Below are positions 14,428 to 23,556 of a DNA stretch of 35,565 bases, piece after piece. The stretch comes from Planctomycetota bacterium. Lineage in GTDB: Bacteria; Planctomycetota; Phycisphaerae; WQYP01. The stretch is from assembly GCA_021819825.1 (NCBI GenBank), contig JAKAEZ010000026.1:1-35565 (forward strand). The letters are read 5' to 3'. Position numbers and translations under genes: made by a program. Under the pieces are notes generated by a model that did no database searches, had not been told where the DNA came from, and worked only from the letters and a program-made list of their open reading frames with translations. Each line of letters starts with the position of its first letter. Position 1 is the stretch's first letter.

Positions 14428-15881
14428 GCGGCTGATCCTTTAATGTTCTTCTGCCCCGGCAGCGTTTTGGAGGATCCCTGTGCCGCGGAAGGCTTTTTCC
14501 GGGCGGCTACGGAAGTATCGCTTTCCAACAATCCACCGTAGTTGCGCATCACTAAATTGGCTTCCACGCGGTAAATAAAATCCAAGAGAACACTGACGAC
14601 AATTAACAACCCGGTTCCGCCTAAAAACTGCGTAATCATAAAGCTCACGCCCATGTACCGGGCCACAATGGTTGGCATCAGGGCGATAACAGCCAGAAAA
14701 GCGGCTCCGCAATAGGTAATGCGCGTCATGACCTGTTCGAGATATTCAGCCGTGCGCGGTCCGGGGCGCAGGTTACGAATAAAGCTGCCGTAGTCCCGCA
14801 ATTGGTCGGCCATTTCTTTGGGCTGGAATTGCACGGTATTCCAGAAATATGAAAAGAAGAAAATCATGATGACATAAAGCACAATGTAAATGTAATGCCC
14901 CGGCTCAAGCGACTCCTGCATGACCTGAAAGGCGTAGAACTGGCCAAACCGCGGAGCCAGCCAACCCAAGAGCACGTTGGGAATTAAAATCAGCGAACTG
15001 GCGAAAATGATCGGCATGACGCCGCCATGATTCACCCGCAGGGGCAGATACTGATTACTCATTCCGCCGTACATGCGACGGCCACGCATTTGTTTGGCCT
15101 GTTGAATACCGATACGGCGTTGGCCCATTTCCAGCGTAATGGCGGCCGCGGAAACACCCACAAATGCCGCGATTAAAAACAGCACCGTGCCGATGCCATA
15201 AGGGTGCGAACCCGCCGAAGAAACGCGGAAAGAGGATTGATCCCACACATCTTGAATTGCCGCCGGCATTCGGGCAACGATACCGGCCATAATGATCAGC
15301 GATACGCCATTGCCAATACCGTAAGCGTCAATCTGCTCGCCCAGCCACATTAAAAATACACTGCCGGCGGTCAGAGCGACCAGGCCGGAAATCCAGAACA
15401 GTGTGTAATGGTGATAAAAGGTGTCGGCGTATAAGAATCCGTGGGGGCTGCTGGCCGAAGATCGCGTAAGATATCCCATCCAGACGAAGGACTGGATCAG
15501 ACACAGTACCACCGTGGCGTAGCGGGTCCATTCATTGATTTTCCGCATACCCGGCTCGCCTTCCTTCTGAAGTTTTTCCAGAGAAGGAATGACCGTCCCG
15601 AGCAATTGAAAAATAATCGCGGCACTGATGTAGGGCATGATGCCCAGGCCAAAGATGGTGCTTAAACCTAAATTACCACCGGAAAACAAGCTAAGATAAC
15701 TGCTGATCTGCCCGAGCGGCGAAGAGCTGGAACTGCTGACAAATGAACTTAAGGCGTGCGTATTAACACCGGGAAGCGGAATATAAAATCCGATGCGATA
15801 GACGCACAACAACCCGATAGTAAACAGGAGCTTGGTTCGCAGCTCGGGTATTTTGAAAATGTTCAGAATGGTCCGAAACAA
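14424..15881 (-). CDS. secY: Protein translocase subunit SecY
   Basis: The channel subunit of the Sec translocon in the inner membrane, with about ten hydrophobic spans. IPLPGVNTHALSSF, ALGIMP-like FGLGIMPYISAAIIFQLL, LWLGEQIDAYGIGNGVSLIIMAGI and NFSFFYTFFW-equivalent IMIFFFSYFWNTVQFQP identify it. The 485 residues exceed the E. coli protein (443), mostly in loops and a serine/lysine-rich tail. The frame opens with TTG at 15881, five bases after GAGG, and the sequence LFRTILNIFKIPELRTKLLFT is the family N-terminus. It overlaps adk by four bases. Confidence 0.96.
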   Translation of the reverse strand: MFRTILNIFKIPELRTKLLFTIGLLCVYRIGFYIPLPGVNTHALSSFVSSSSSSPLGQISSYLSLFSGGNLGLSTIFGLGIMPYISAAIIFQLLGTVIPSLEKLQKEGEPGMRKINEWTRYATVVLCLIQSFVWMGYLTRSSASSPHGFLYADTFYHHYTLFWISGLVALTAGSVFLMWLGEQIDAYGIGNGVSLIIMAGIVARMPAAIQDVWDQSSFRVSSAGSHPYGIGTVLFLIAAFVGVSAAAITLEMGQRRIGIQQAKQMRGRRMYGGMSNQYLPLRVNHGGVMPIIFASSLILIPNVLLGWLAPRFGQFYAFQVMQESLEPGHYIYIVLYVIMIFFFSYFWNTVQFQPKEMADQLRDYGSFIRNLRPGPRTAEYLEQVMTRITYCGAAFLAVIALMPTIVARYMGVSFMITQFLGGTGLLIVVSVLLDFIYRVEANLVMRNYGGLLESDTSVAARKKPSAAQGSSKTLPGQKNIKGSAA

Positions 15882-16041
15882 AACGACCTCGCTGCAAAAA
15901 ATGCCCTCACCGGCATGGAAACCTTAAAAACATCCACCTGCCGACAACAGCCGCCGGACCCGGTATTTTACCAACTGCACCCGCCATGACCCAAATCATC
16001 CGGCACGCCGACGGTCTTACCCAAAAATCAAACTTCCCGGA

Positions 16042-16569
16042 TCAGGCCTTCTTTTCCGATTCCGCGTGACGCGGACGGAAGCGACCGGTCTTCGGGTTCA
16101 CCTTGTCTTTGTTGCGGTCAAGTTCCAAGGTTTTGGTGCTGCCGCCGGCATCGGTGATTTTCTTTTCCGCCTGTTTACTGAATTTCCCGGCTACCACATG
16201 CAGCTTCCGCGACAATTGGCCGTCGCCCAGGATCTTCACGGGCAATTTCTCATCACGAATTAACCGCGCGGAAATCAGGGCGGCGGAATCCACGGTCTGA
16301 CCGTCCTGGAAGAAGCGGTTCAAATCATGGACGTTTACCACGCTGAACTTCTGAGCGAAATAATTGTTGTTAAAGCCGCGCTTGGGAAGCCGACGGTAGA
16401 GCGGCAAATTTCCGCCTTCCGAACCAAAGGCCGGCCCGCCACCCGCTCGGGCACCACTGCCCTTGGTGCCGCGACCGGAGGTTTTACCATGTCCGCTGCT
16501 TTCGCCCCGCCCGATACGCTTGCGCTTTTTATGAGCGCCGGCCAATGCGGTAATTTCATGAATCATCAT
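16042..16569 (-). CDS. rplO: Ribosomal protein L15
   Basis: uL15 of the large subunit, an early assembly protein. GRGESSGHGKTSGRGTKGSGARAG is split by quoting limit; GESSGHGKTSGRGTKG is the hallmark, followed by FGSEGGNLPLYRRLPKRGF. The 175 residues are longer than in E. coli (144) by a lysine-rich tail. AGGAG lies nine bases before the ATG pair. rpmD, which usually precedes it, is absent: only 66 bases separate it from rpsE. Confidence 0.96.
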   Translation of the reverse strand: MMIHEITALAGAHKKRKRIGRGESSGHGKTSGRGTKGSGARAGGGPAFGSEGGNLPLYRRLPKRGFNNNYFAQKFSVVNVHDLNRFFQDGQTVDSAALISARLIRDEKLPVKILGDGQLSRKLHVVAGKFSKQAEKKITDAGGSTKTLELDRNKDKVNPKTGRFRPRHAESEKKA

Positions 16570-16635
16570 ATTAAATATCTCCTGCTGACGGTATCTTTTT
16601 AAATCGATCCGCCAAAATTAGCAACTCAGGCGGCA

Positions 16636-17127
16636 TTAACCAATGGTAACGCCGCGGTTCTGCTCAATAACTTCCTTGGTGCGAAGCGATTCCAGCGCCA
16701 CCAATGTTGCCCGGCAAAGATTCTTCTTATTGGTGGAACCATATGCCTTGGTCAACACATCACGAATGCCCACGAGTTCCAGCAACGGGCGGACAAAACG
16801 TCCGGCCTTGACGCCCGTTCCGGGGCGGGCCGGCACAAGCTTGATCCGGCTGGCACCGAAGCGACCGAGCACTTCATGAGGAATCGTTCCGCCATTGAGC
16901 GAAATTTGCACCATCCGCTTACGGGCATCCTTGGTGGCCTTTTCCACGGCCGCGGGCACTTCCTTGGCCTTGGCATATCCCAGACCGAGATTGCCATTGC
17001 GGTCTCCCGCGGCTACCAGTGCCTCGAAGGAAAAATTCTTACCGCCTTTAACAACCTTGGCGCTTCGGAATACGCCCACTGTACTGGACTCAAGGCCACG
17101 ATCTTCATCAAAATTGCGTTCTGCCAT
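16636..17127 (-). CDS. rpsE: Ribosomal protein S5
   Basis: uS5 of the 30S subunit, involved in decoding accuracy and mRNA unwinding. KVVKGGKNFSFEALVAAGD, GLGYAKAKEVPAAVEKA, and the C-terminal GIRDVLTKAYGSTNKKN are diagnostic. The 163 residues match the family (E. coli 167). It lies between rplR and rplO in the spc-type part of the block. Confidence 0.97.
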   Translation of the reverse strand: MAERNFDEDRGLESSTVGVFRSAKVVKGGKNFSFEALVAAGDRNGNLGLGYAKAKEVPAAVEKATKDARKRMVQISLNGGTIPHEVLGRFGASRIKLVPARPGTGVKAGRFVRPLLELVGIRDVLTKAYGSTNKKNLCRATLVALESLRTKEVIEQNRGVTIG

Positions 17128-17233
17128 AATCGAACCTGTCTATACCTGATTTCGGAAACTTAAACAACTCAACATTCATGCCTTGCGATAATTTTTATTA
17201 TCGCACCGGCCGGCTCGCCCCACGGGCGAACCA

Positions 17234-17605
17234 TTAAAACTGCAAACCGCCTTCGCGTGCGGCATCCGCCAAAGCCTTCACCCGGCCATGATAGCGATAG
17301 CCACCGCGGTCAAATGCGACTTTCTCAATACCCTTTTGCCTGGCCCGTTCGGCAATCTGTTTGCCGATAAGCACAGCGGCTTTCACATTGCCGCCACTGC
17401 CGGTGGTTCCCCGAAGGCTTTTTTCCAGTGTGTTAGCTGAAACCAGCGTTCGTCCAGTGGTATCGTCGACGATCTGCACCGAGATATTTTTCAAGCTGCG
17501 GAACACCGACAGTCGCGGCCGCTGGGTGGTTCCACGAACCACACCGCGAATTCGAGCCTTGCGCCGATCCTGGCGTTTTAGTTTAATGGCACTGATTGAA
17601 CTCAT
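17234..17605 (-). CDS. rplR: Ribosomal protein L18
   Basis: uL18 binds 5S rRNA in the central protuberance of the 50S subunit. [20 protein letters not shown], the alternating lysine/arginine N-terminus and the ending [20 protein letters not shown] identify it. The 123 residues match the family (E. coli 117). Confidence 0.97.
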   Translation of the reverse strand: MSSISAIKLKRQDRRKARIRGVVRGTTQRPRLSVFRSLKNISVQIVDDTTGRTLVSANTLEKSLRGTTGSGGNVKAAVLIGKQIAERARQKGIEKVAFDRGGYRYHGRVKALADAAREGGLQF

Positions 17606-17708
17606 GACTGCACCTTAAGTTTTAATTTACGCGAACCACCGCGCCTGAATTCCATTGAACAAAAGTCGATACCTGTCAGATCGACACCGCAACTCCATAC
17701 AACGGCGA

Positions 17709-18263
17709 TTACTTGGCACCGGCACCGGCGAACTGTTTGCCCGCCTTGCGCTTGACCACTTCGCCAACATAGCGAATACCCTTGCCGAGATATGGCTCGG
17801 GCTTGCGTGACCGGCGGATATCCGCCGCGAGTTGCCCGACCATCTGCTTGTCAGCGCCGGCAATGTTAATGCGTGTGCCCTGACCTTCGATTTTAACCGC
17901 CACACCCTCGGGCACGGCAATTTTGATCTGATTGGCATAGCCCACCGAAAGGGCAATCACTTTGCCCTGCAATTCGGCCTTGTAACCAACGCCTTGAATT
18001 TCCAGATCAGCGGTAAAGCCATCTGAAACGCCCTTGATCATATTGGCGATCAACATACGGGTCAGGCCATGCACGCTGCGGCTGATTTTTTCATCATCCG
18101 CCCGCTGTACCAGCACTTTACCGGCATCCATTTTTACCGTCACATTCGGGTGGTGCTGCAAAGACAGTTTGCCTTTCGGCCCTTCCACACGGATATCCCG
18201 TCCCTGAACGGCGACTTTCACGTTCGCCGGGACGGTTACGGGCAATTTTCCAATTCGGCTCAT
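17709..18263 (-). CDS. rplF: Ribosomal protein L6
   Basis: uL6 of the 50S subunit, near the factor-binding site and the sarcin-ricin loop. MSRIGKLPVTVPANVKV opens it. The C-terminal RSRKPEPYLGKGIRYVGE and KRKAGK motif is diagnostic. The 184 residues fit the family (E. coli 177). A 103-bp spacer without a gene separates it from rplR. Confidence 0.97.
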   Translation of the reverse strand: MSRIGKLPVTVPANVKVAVQGRDIRVEGPKGKLSLQHHPNVTVKMDAGKVLVQRADDEKISRSVHGLTRMLIANMIKGVSDGFTADLEIQGVGYKAELQGKVIALSVGYANQIKIAVPEGVAVKIEGQGTRINIAGADKQMVGQLAADIRRSRKPEPYLGKGIRYVGEVVKRKAGKQFAGAGAK

Positions 18264-18350
18264 ATTAACCTCGCCAATGTCGGCACACTATTACCGGCGG
18301 ATGTTACAGCCCAAGGCTTGGCATCCGGCCGGCCACAGTTGCCGCAATCA

Positions 18351-18746
18351 TCAATACACTGTCGCCAGAAGCTCGCCACCGATATTCTGCTGGCGGGCCT
18401 GACGGTCACTTAGCACTCCACGGCTTGTGGACAGTACCACAATACCCATTGAATCCAAAACGCGCGGAAATTCCGTCACGCCGCGGTAGACACGACATCC
18501 GGGTTTGCTGACCCGTTGCACATGGCGGATCAGCGATTGGCCATCGGTATTGTACTTGACGGTCAATCGGATCAGGCCCTGCTTGGTTCCGTCGTCGAGA
18601 ACGCTGTAATCGACAATGAAACCTTCTTCTTTAAGTACTCGAGCAATGCCCTCACAGATACGTGAATTTTTTACATCCACCGTTTTATGCCTGGCATGAG
18701 CGCCATTTCGCAACCGTGTGAGCATGTCCGCAATCGTATCGGTCAT
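18351..18746 (-). CDS. rpsH: Ribosomal protein S8
   Basis: uS8 binds helix 21 of 16S rRNA. In E. coli it also represses the spc operon by binding near the L5 gene; whether that happens here is unknown. MTDTIADMLTRLRNG, RVSKPGCRVYRG and GIVVLSTSRGVLSDRQAR identify it. The 131 residues match the family. Confidence 0.97.
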   Translation of the reverse strand: MTDTIADMLTRLRNGAHARHKTVDVKNSRICEGIARVLKEEGFIVDYSVLDDGTKQGLIRLTVKYNTDGQSLIRHVQRVSKPGCRVYRGVTEFPRVLDSMGIVVLSTSRGVLSDRQARQQNIGGELLATVY

Positions 18747-18816
18747 GATGTCCTCTTGATTCTGCTTTCGCCGTTCAAATCCAACACTTTAACGTAATCA
18801 TTGAGCCTGTTTGGGC

Positions 18817-19086
18817 TTACCAGGAACTCTTTCTCATTCCCGGAATTTTACCATCTGAGGCCAATTGCCGCAGCACAATACGTGATACCCGGAACTTGCG
18901 GTAATAGCCGCGACGCCGGCCCGTCAATTCGCACCGCCGCGCCAAGCGTGTGGCACTGGAATCACGCGGCAACTTCGCGAGAGCCACGTAATTTTTCTCC
19001 TTTTTGAGCTTGCGCCGCAATTCGGCATACTGCTCAACCAAAGCCTGTCGCTTTTTAAACCGGTTTTTCCACGCTGTTGTTGCCAT
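18817..19086 (-). CDS. rpsN: Ribosomal protein S14, zinc-free type
   Basis: uS14 of the 30S head. The 89-residue form contains [19 protein letters not shown] and ends LPGM-like IPGMRKSSW. It has only one cysteine and lacks the CxxC pairs of the 61-residue zinc form. It is therefore the zinc-independent type. It sits between rplE and rpsH as usual. Confidence 0.95.
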   Translation of the reverse strand: MATTAWKNRFKKRQALVEQYAELRRKLKKEKNYVALAKLPRDSSATRLARRCELTGRRRGYYRKFRVSRIVLRQLASDGKIPGMRKSSW

Positions 19087-19176
19087 ATTCTACGCCTGAC
19101 TTAAAAACTCTTAATACCTGTCTATTCTTCGCAGCCACTGACATCAGCGGCTTGCCGCATCCCGCATAAAACCGAA

Positions 19177-19920
19177 TCAGCCGGCCTTACGCGCTTTCGC
19201 CTCATCCTGATCATGCTGGAACGGCATACCCAGGAACTTCAACAAGGCCAATCCACCTTTATCATCGCGGGCTGTCGTCACGATTGTGATAGCCAAGCCC
19301 TGATGAAAGGTAACGCGGTCGGTTTGCACTTCCGGAAATACCGTCTGTTCGGTCAGGCCAAGGTTATAATTTCCTTGACCGTCGAACGCGTTGGTTCTCA
19401 AACCCCGGAAATCCTTCACGCGCGGGATGGCCAGCGTGATTAAGCGATCCATAAATTCCCACATGCGTTGTCCACGCAAGGTCACTTTGGCACCGATTTC
19501 CATGCCCTGGCGCAACTTAAAGTTTGATACGCTCTTGCGGGCCTGGCAAACCACCGCCTTTTGGCCGGCGATCTGCGTTAATTCCTTGATCGCGGCTTCG
19601 AGCCGGGGCTTTTCGGTAATCGCTTTGCCCAGGCCGGCGCTGATGACCACTTTGGTGATGCGCGGGATCGCCATACGATTTTTAATGCCCAGTTCTTTGG
19701 CCAGAGCCGGGGCGATTTCTTCGTTGTAGCGTTTGAACAGCCGCGGGCTGTAGCCTTGCGGAAAAGCCTGGGCCTTACCGGATTCCACCACTTCAGGGGC
19801 AGATTCTTGTTTCGCGCCGGCCTTCTCCGCTTTCTTAGCGGATTTGGCGGCCTTGGCGGCCTCAATCTGTTCCGCTGTGGGAGCAGATTTTACTTTCTTT
19901 TCTTTTTCTTCTTTTGCCAT
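19177..19920 (-). CDS. rplE: Ribosomal protein L5 with Lys/Ala-rich N-terminal extension
   Basis: uL5 binds 5S rRNA and contacts S13 and the P-site tRNA. The core begins at YSPRLFKRYNEEIAPALAKEL and contains QKAVVCQARKSVSNFKLRQG and RVKDFRGLRTNAFDGQGNYN. Ahead of it are about 58 residues made almost only of Lys, Ala and Glu (for example AKAAKSAKKAEKAGAK), absent from the E. coli protein (179 residues against 247 here). I start at ATG 19920, ten bases after GAGG. The ATG at 19929 directly abuts the GAGG and is less likely. The extension is in frame with a clear ribosome binding site, so I take it as real. Confidence 0.93.
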   Translation of the reverse strand: MAKEEKEKKVKSAPTAEQIEAAKAAKSAKKAEKAGAKQESAPEVVESGKAQAFPQGYSPRLFKRYNEEIAPALAKELGIKNRMAIPRITKVVISAGLGKAITEKPRLEAAIKELTQIAGQKAVVCQARKSVSNFKLRQGMEIGAKVTLRGQRMWEFMDRLITLAIPRVKDFRGLRTNAFDGQGNYNLGLTEQTVFPEVQTDRVTFHQGLAITIVTTARDDKGGLALLKFLGMPFQHDQDEAKARKAG

Positions 19921-19963
19921 AATTTCCATACCTCTGTATTTTTTGTTTTATCCGGGGGTTGGC

Positions 19964-20293
19964 TCAGGCCCGTCCCACAACGCCCAGGTCCGCGCCGGTT
20001 TTGGCCGCAACCCGGTGCTTTTGTCCATCGCGCACCACAAACTTGACGCGGCAGCCTTTATTGGTCGTCGGATCCACCGGTTGAACTTTGCCTAACGGCA
20101 ACGGAGCCGGCTTCTGGATGCGCCCGCCCCGGCGGTTGCGTTCCGTTGGCCGAATATGCTTCCATTTGATGTTGATTCCCTCTACCAGCACAAGCTGCTT
20201 GTCGGGATATACCGCCAACACTTTACCCGTGCGGCCACGATCGGCACCCGAGCGAACCATCACCAGATCATCTTTGCGTATACGTGCTGCCAT
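19964..20293 (-). CDS. rplX: Ribosomal protein L24
   Basis: uL24, an assembly initiator of the 50S subunit near the exit tunnel. IRKDDLVMVRSGADRGRTGKV is the KOW motif region (quoted to 20: IRKDDLVMVRSGADRGRTGK), and VEGINIKWKHIRP follows. The 109 residues match the family (E. coli 104). It lies between rplN and rplE. Confidence 0.96.
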   Translation of the reverse strand: MAARIRKDDLVMVRSGADRGRTGKVLAVYPDKQLVLVEGINIKWKHIRPTERNRRGGRIQKPAPLPLGKVQPVDPTTNKGCRVKFVVRDGQKHRVAAKTGADLGVVGRA

Positions 20294-20330
20294 AATTCAG
20301 ACCATCCTTCAACGGCACTTTGCGCCGCTT

Positions 20331-20717
20331 TTAAACTACTTCGCTGGCCAGCGATACAATTTTCATAAAGTTCTTTTCCCGCAGTTCTCGGGCGACCGCC
20401 CCGAAAATGCGTGTGCCGCGCGGGGCACTTTCATTATCCACCAGAACCGCGGCATTACGGTCAAAGCGAACATAACTGCCATCCGCACGGCGGATCGGCT
20501 GGCTGGTGCGGACAATAACCGCTTTGGCGACCTCGCCTTTTTTCACATCGCCATTGGGCATGGCCTTTTTCACAGCCACGACAATTAAATCGCCGACATT
20601 GGCGGTTTTGCGGGTAAATTTCCCGCGTGCCGACGATCCGCCGAGGACTTTAATGCACATGACCTGCTTGGCCCCTGTGTTATCCGCGACATCAAGTCTT
20701 GTCTGTTGTTGAATCAT
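20331..20717 (-). CDS. rplN: Ribosomal protein L14
   Basis: uL14 at the subunit interface, contacting L19 and 16S r[23 protein letters not shown] is the highly conserved start, and [20 protein letters not shown] the conserved end. The 128 residues are five longer than in E. coli. Confidence 0.97.
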   Translation of the reverse strand: MIQQQTRLDVADNTGAKQVMCIKVLGGSSARGKFTRKTANVGDLIVVAVKKAMPNGDVKKGEVAKAVIVRTSQPIRRADGSYVRFDRNAAVLVDNESAPRGTRIFGAVARELREKNFMKIVSLASEVV

Positions 20718-20781
20718 GTTTCACCAGTCCGTTAAGGTCCAGCCGTTTCAGCAACGGCGGGAATAATTCCATATACCTTTG

Positions 20782-21159
20782 TTAAGCCTGACCCACCGGA
20801 GCCGCGGCTTGCGCATCGGGCTTGCGCCGCTCAAACATCTGCGACGCTTCACCGGTAATAGCCGAGAGATCAATCTGCGGCCCGCGGGTGACAATACGAA
20901 CCAAGCGGTAAGACTTGGTTTTGCTGTACGGGCGGCACTGCATGACTTCCACATGATCACCCACGTGGCTTTCATTTTTTTCGTCATGCACGTGCAGAAC
21001 GGTTTTACGTTTGATGTACTTGTTGTACTTGGAATGCCGGGAGAGGTATTCAAAAACCACTTTGCGGGTTTTATTGACCTTATCCCCGGTTACCATACCG
21101 ACAATGCGCGAACGCAGCACGCGAGACGGTTTTTGTGTTGTATTGTTTTCACTGGTCAT
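20782..21159 (-). CDS. rpsQ: Ribosomal protein S17 with extended C-terminus
   Basis: uS17 binds the 5' domain of 16S rRNA. The core has GMVTGDKVNKTRKVVFEYL and CRPYSKTKSYRLVRIV. The ATG at 21159 follows AGGA by six bases and is preferred to the frame's earlier start at 21183. At 125 residues it is much longer than the E. coli protein (84). The extra part is an N-terminal polar stretch and a C-terminal tail of about 35 residues rich in Ala, Glu and Gln. Confidence 0.95.
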   Translation of the reverse strand: MTSENNTTQKPSRVLRSRIVGMVTGDKVNKTRKVVFEYLSRHSKYNKYIKRKTVLHVHDEKNESHVGDHVEVMQCRPYSKTKSYRLVRIVTRGPQIDLSAITGEASQMFERRKPDAQAAAPVGQA

Positions 21160-21186
21160 ATTATATCCTGCTGACAAAATCACAAC

Positions 21187-21408
21187 TTAACTCGCCTGGC
21201 CCTGAACGCTTCGCTGATGCACAAGCGTGCGGATACGCGCTATTTCTTTCCGGTTTTTCCGGAAGAGGGACGTATCTTTCAGACCGCCATTAACGCGCTG
21301 TACGCGTAAATCATATATACTTCTCCGCAGTTCGGCCTCACGGGTCTTCAACTGCGTCTCATCGAGCTTCCGCAGCTCGTCAAGCATCTGTTTGGTTTTT
21401 GTTGCCAT
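21187..21408 (-). CDS. rpmC: Ribosomal protein L29
   Basis: uL29, a small helical protein at the tunnel exit beside L23. MLDELRKLDETQLKTREAEL, RRSIYDLRVQ and NRKEIARIRTLVHQR form the expected helical hairpin. The 73 residues fit the family (E. coli 63). It lies between rplP and rpsQ with AAGGTG ahead of the start. Confidence 0.94.
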   Translation of the reverse strand: MATKTKQMLDELRKLDETQLKTREAELRRSIYDLRVQRVNGGLKDTSLFRKNRKEIARIRTLVHQRSVQGQAS

Positions 21409-21436
21409 GCGTCACCTTTGCCTGTCCGCTTACCTA

Positions 21437-21856
21437 TTACATTGTGTGGCGGCGTTGCACAAACCGGGTACGAACCGGCATTTTGCACGCCACGCGGGAA
21501 AACGCCCGCCGCGCCACAATTTCATCCACACCGGCGATTTCAAACATCACCGTACCGGGTTTCACTTCCGCCGCCCAGAATTCCGGTTCACCTTTTCCGG
21601 TTCCCATTCGAGTTTCCAGCGGCTTTTTCGAGAAGCTCTTGTGCGGGAAAATCCGGATATACACCCGACCTTCACGCGCCAGATAATGGCTGCACGCCAT
21701 ACGACCGGCTTCAATCTGCCGACCGGTGATGCGGCCCGGCTCCAGGGACTGAAGCGCATATTCACCGAAGCTTACCTTGTTGCCTCGGGTGGCATTGCCC
21801 TTCATGATTCCGCGCTGTTGTTTGCGCCATTTTACTCGTGCCGGCATCATCGCCAT
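21437..21856 (-). CDS. rplP: Ribosomal protein L16
   Basis: uL16 near the A-site tRNA and the peptidyl transferase centre. ARVKWRKQQRGIMKGNATRG and VRIFPHKSFSKKPLETRMG-type sequence (here VYIRIFPHKSFSKKPLETRM) are diagnostic. The protein ends ARRAFSRVACKMPVRTRFV. The 139 residues match the family. GAGGAG precedes the start. Confidence 0.97.
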   Translation of the reverse strand: MAMMPARVKWRKQQRGIMKGNATRGNKVSFGEYALQSLEPGRITGRQIEAGRMACSHYLAREGRVYIRIFPHKSFSKKPLETRMGTGKGEPEFWAAEVKPGTVMFEIAGVDEIVARRAFSRVACKMPVRTRFVQRRHTM

Positions 21857-21918
21857 GCTTATTACTCCTCATACCCGTTTGACATCGCAAACAGGTCTAA
21901 CACTGATAACTTCCAGCA

Positions 21919-22620
21919 TCACCGACGCCGCGGCCGCCGGGGTGCGCGACCCGCTCCGGCTGCTTCCGCAGCGGCATCGAGATCGGCGTATAAACCACGA
22001 TAAATCCATACTTTAATGCCAATAACGCCATACGGGGTTTCGCAGTGCACCAGTCCGTAAGAAATACTCGCCTGCAAGGTGTGCAGCGGGATACTTCCGG
22101 AAATGTGCTTTTCTACCCGGGCGATTTCCGCCCCGCCGATACGGCCTGAAATCTGAATTTTGATACCCAGGGCACCGGCGTTCATCGCGCCTTCCGCCTT
22201 TTGCTTGAGCACCCGGCGGAACGATGCCCGCTTTTTCAACTGCTCGGCGATACCTTCCGCCACAAGTTTGGCGTCCCGGTCCGGATTGCCGATTTCGGCG
22301 ATTTCCACCTTCACCTTGCGGCGGGTAAGCTCTTCCAGAGCATCGCGGAGTTTATCAACTTCCGCCCCCTTGGGGCCGATGACCACGCCCGGCCGAGCGG
22401 TGTGCAGAATGACTTTCAACTCTTCGCGTGTGCGCTCAATTTCCGTGCGCGCTACAGCCGCATAGGGCGGCTTACGATTCAGCCGTTCATCCACGAATTC
22501 ACGAATCTTCTGGTCTTCCACCAGCAACTCACCAAAGAGCTTCTTGGGGGCAAACCAGCGGCTGGACCAGCCTTCGGTTATCCCGGTTCGAAATCCAACT
22601 GGATTAATCTTTTGACCCAT
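21919..22620 (-). CDS. rpsC: Ribosomal protein S3
   Basis: uS3 of the 30S head, part of the mRNA entry site and helicase. MGQKINPVGFRTGITEGWSS opens it. The KH domain has GPKGAEVDKLRDALEELT, and GALGIKIQISGRIGGAEIAR is the conserved C-terminal-domain motif. The 233 residues equal the E. coli length. It follows rplV and precedes rplP. Confidence 0.97.
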   Translation of the reverse strand: MGQKINPVGFRTGITEGWSSRWFAPKKLFGELLVEDQKIREFVDERLNRKPPYAAVARTEIERTREELKVILHTARPGVVIGPKGAEVDKLRDALEELTRRKVKVEIAEIGNPDRDAKLVAEGIAEQLKKRASFRRVLKQKAEGAMNAGALGIKIQISGRIGGAEIARVEKHISGSIPLHTLQASISYGLVHCETPYGVIGIKVWIYRGLYADLDAAAEAAGAGRAPRRPRRR

Positions 22621-22713
22621 GTTTACCTCTTCACTGCCGGGCTTTTGCTTATTGCGAGCACCGGATTGGGTATTTCCGCCTGACCTTACCCCGGTCAGGC
22701 ATACATTACACGT

Positions 22714-23124
22714 TTATGCCGCCTTCGCTTTCGCGGTGCGCGGTTTGCGCTTATCTCTTTTACGTTCAGCCAGAGCTTGGGCGCGTTCCTGGGCACCTTC
22801 GTCCACGCCAATGGTGATGTGGCAGGTGCGCTTGAGAATACGGTAGCTCTTGCCGCGATCCTTGGGCATCATGCGTTTGGCTATCGGGCCGGCATCACAA
22901 AACGATTGTGAAACGTACAGATCACCGACATCGACCTGCTTTTCATCGGCGCTGGCGACCGCCGCCTGCAGGACCTTGCCCACCATGATCGCCGCCCGTT
23001 TTTTGGAAAACTTCAACAGATCAAAAGCCTCATCCACCGGCTTGCCGCGAATAAGATCCGCAACCAGTCGAGCCTTGCGCGGCGCGATTTTGGCGAATCG
23101 CCATGTTGATACAAAGTTAGCCAT
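22714..23124 (-). CDS. rplV: Ribosomal protein L22
   Basis: uL22 lines the peptide exit tunnel. RFAKIAPRKARLVADLIRGK and VYVSQSF-like DVGDLYVSQSFCDAGP, then RMMPKDRGKSYRILKRTCHI, identify it. ATG 23124 has GAGG eight bases upstream; the frame's TTG two codons earlier is not used. At 136 residues it is longer than the E. coli protein (110) by a basic, Lys/Ala-rich tail. Confidence 0.96.
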   Translation of the reverse strand: MANFVSTWRFAKIAPRKARLVADLIRGKPVDEAFDLLKFSKKRAAIMVGKVLQAAVASADEKQVDVGDLYVSQSFCDAGPIAKRMMPKDRGKSYRILKRTCHITIGVDEGAQERAQALAERKRDKRKPRTAKAKAA

Positions 23125-23199
23125 ATCCAAATCCTCTTTGCGTTGCCGAAAAGCCCGGACAGGTTTTTCCTGCCCGACCGTTTAGCGATCAAGCCCGTA

Positions 23200-23478
23200 T
23201 CAGGCTGCTTCTTCCTTCTTAACCATCGTATGCCCTTTGAAGCTGCGCGTTGGCGCAAATTCGCCGAGCTTATGGCCTACCATGTCCTCAGTAATAAACA
23301 CGCGTACATGGGTCTTGCCGTTATGCACCATAAAGGTGTGCCCGACAAAATCCGGGACAATCGTGCTGGCGCGGGACCAGGTTTTGATCGCATCCTTGGC
23401 GTTGCGCTCATTAAGCCGGTTGACCTTCTCCAGAAGGTGATACGCAACAAACGGGCCTTTTTTCGAGCTTCGACTCAT
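23200..23478 (-). CDS. rpsS: Ribosomal protein S19
   Basis: uS19 of the 30S head, partner of S13. [38 protein letters not shown], and [17 protein letters not shown] are the family signature. The 92 residues equal the E. coli length. AGGAA precedes the ATG closely. Confidence 0.97.
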   Translation of the reverse strand: MSRSSKKGPFVAYHLLEKVNRLNERNAKDAIKTWSRASTIVPDFVGHTFMVHNGKTHVRVFITEDMVGHKLGEFAPTRSFKGHTMVKKEEAA

Positions 23479-23556
23479 GAATTCCTCGCTCTATCGAGCA
23501 ACTTTCATCTATCCAGGCCGCACCAGCGAGCCTGGGACCTACAATCTTGTTAAACC

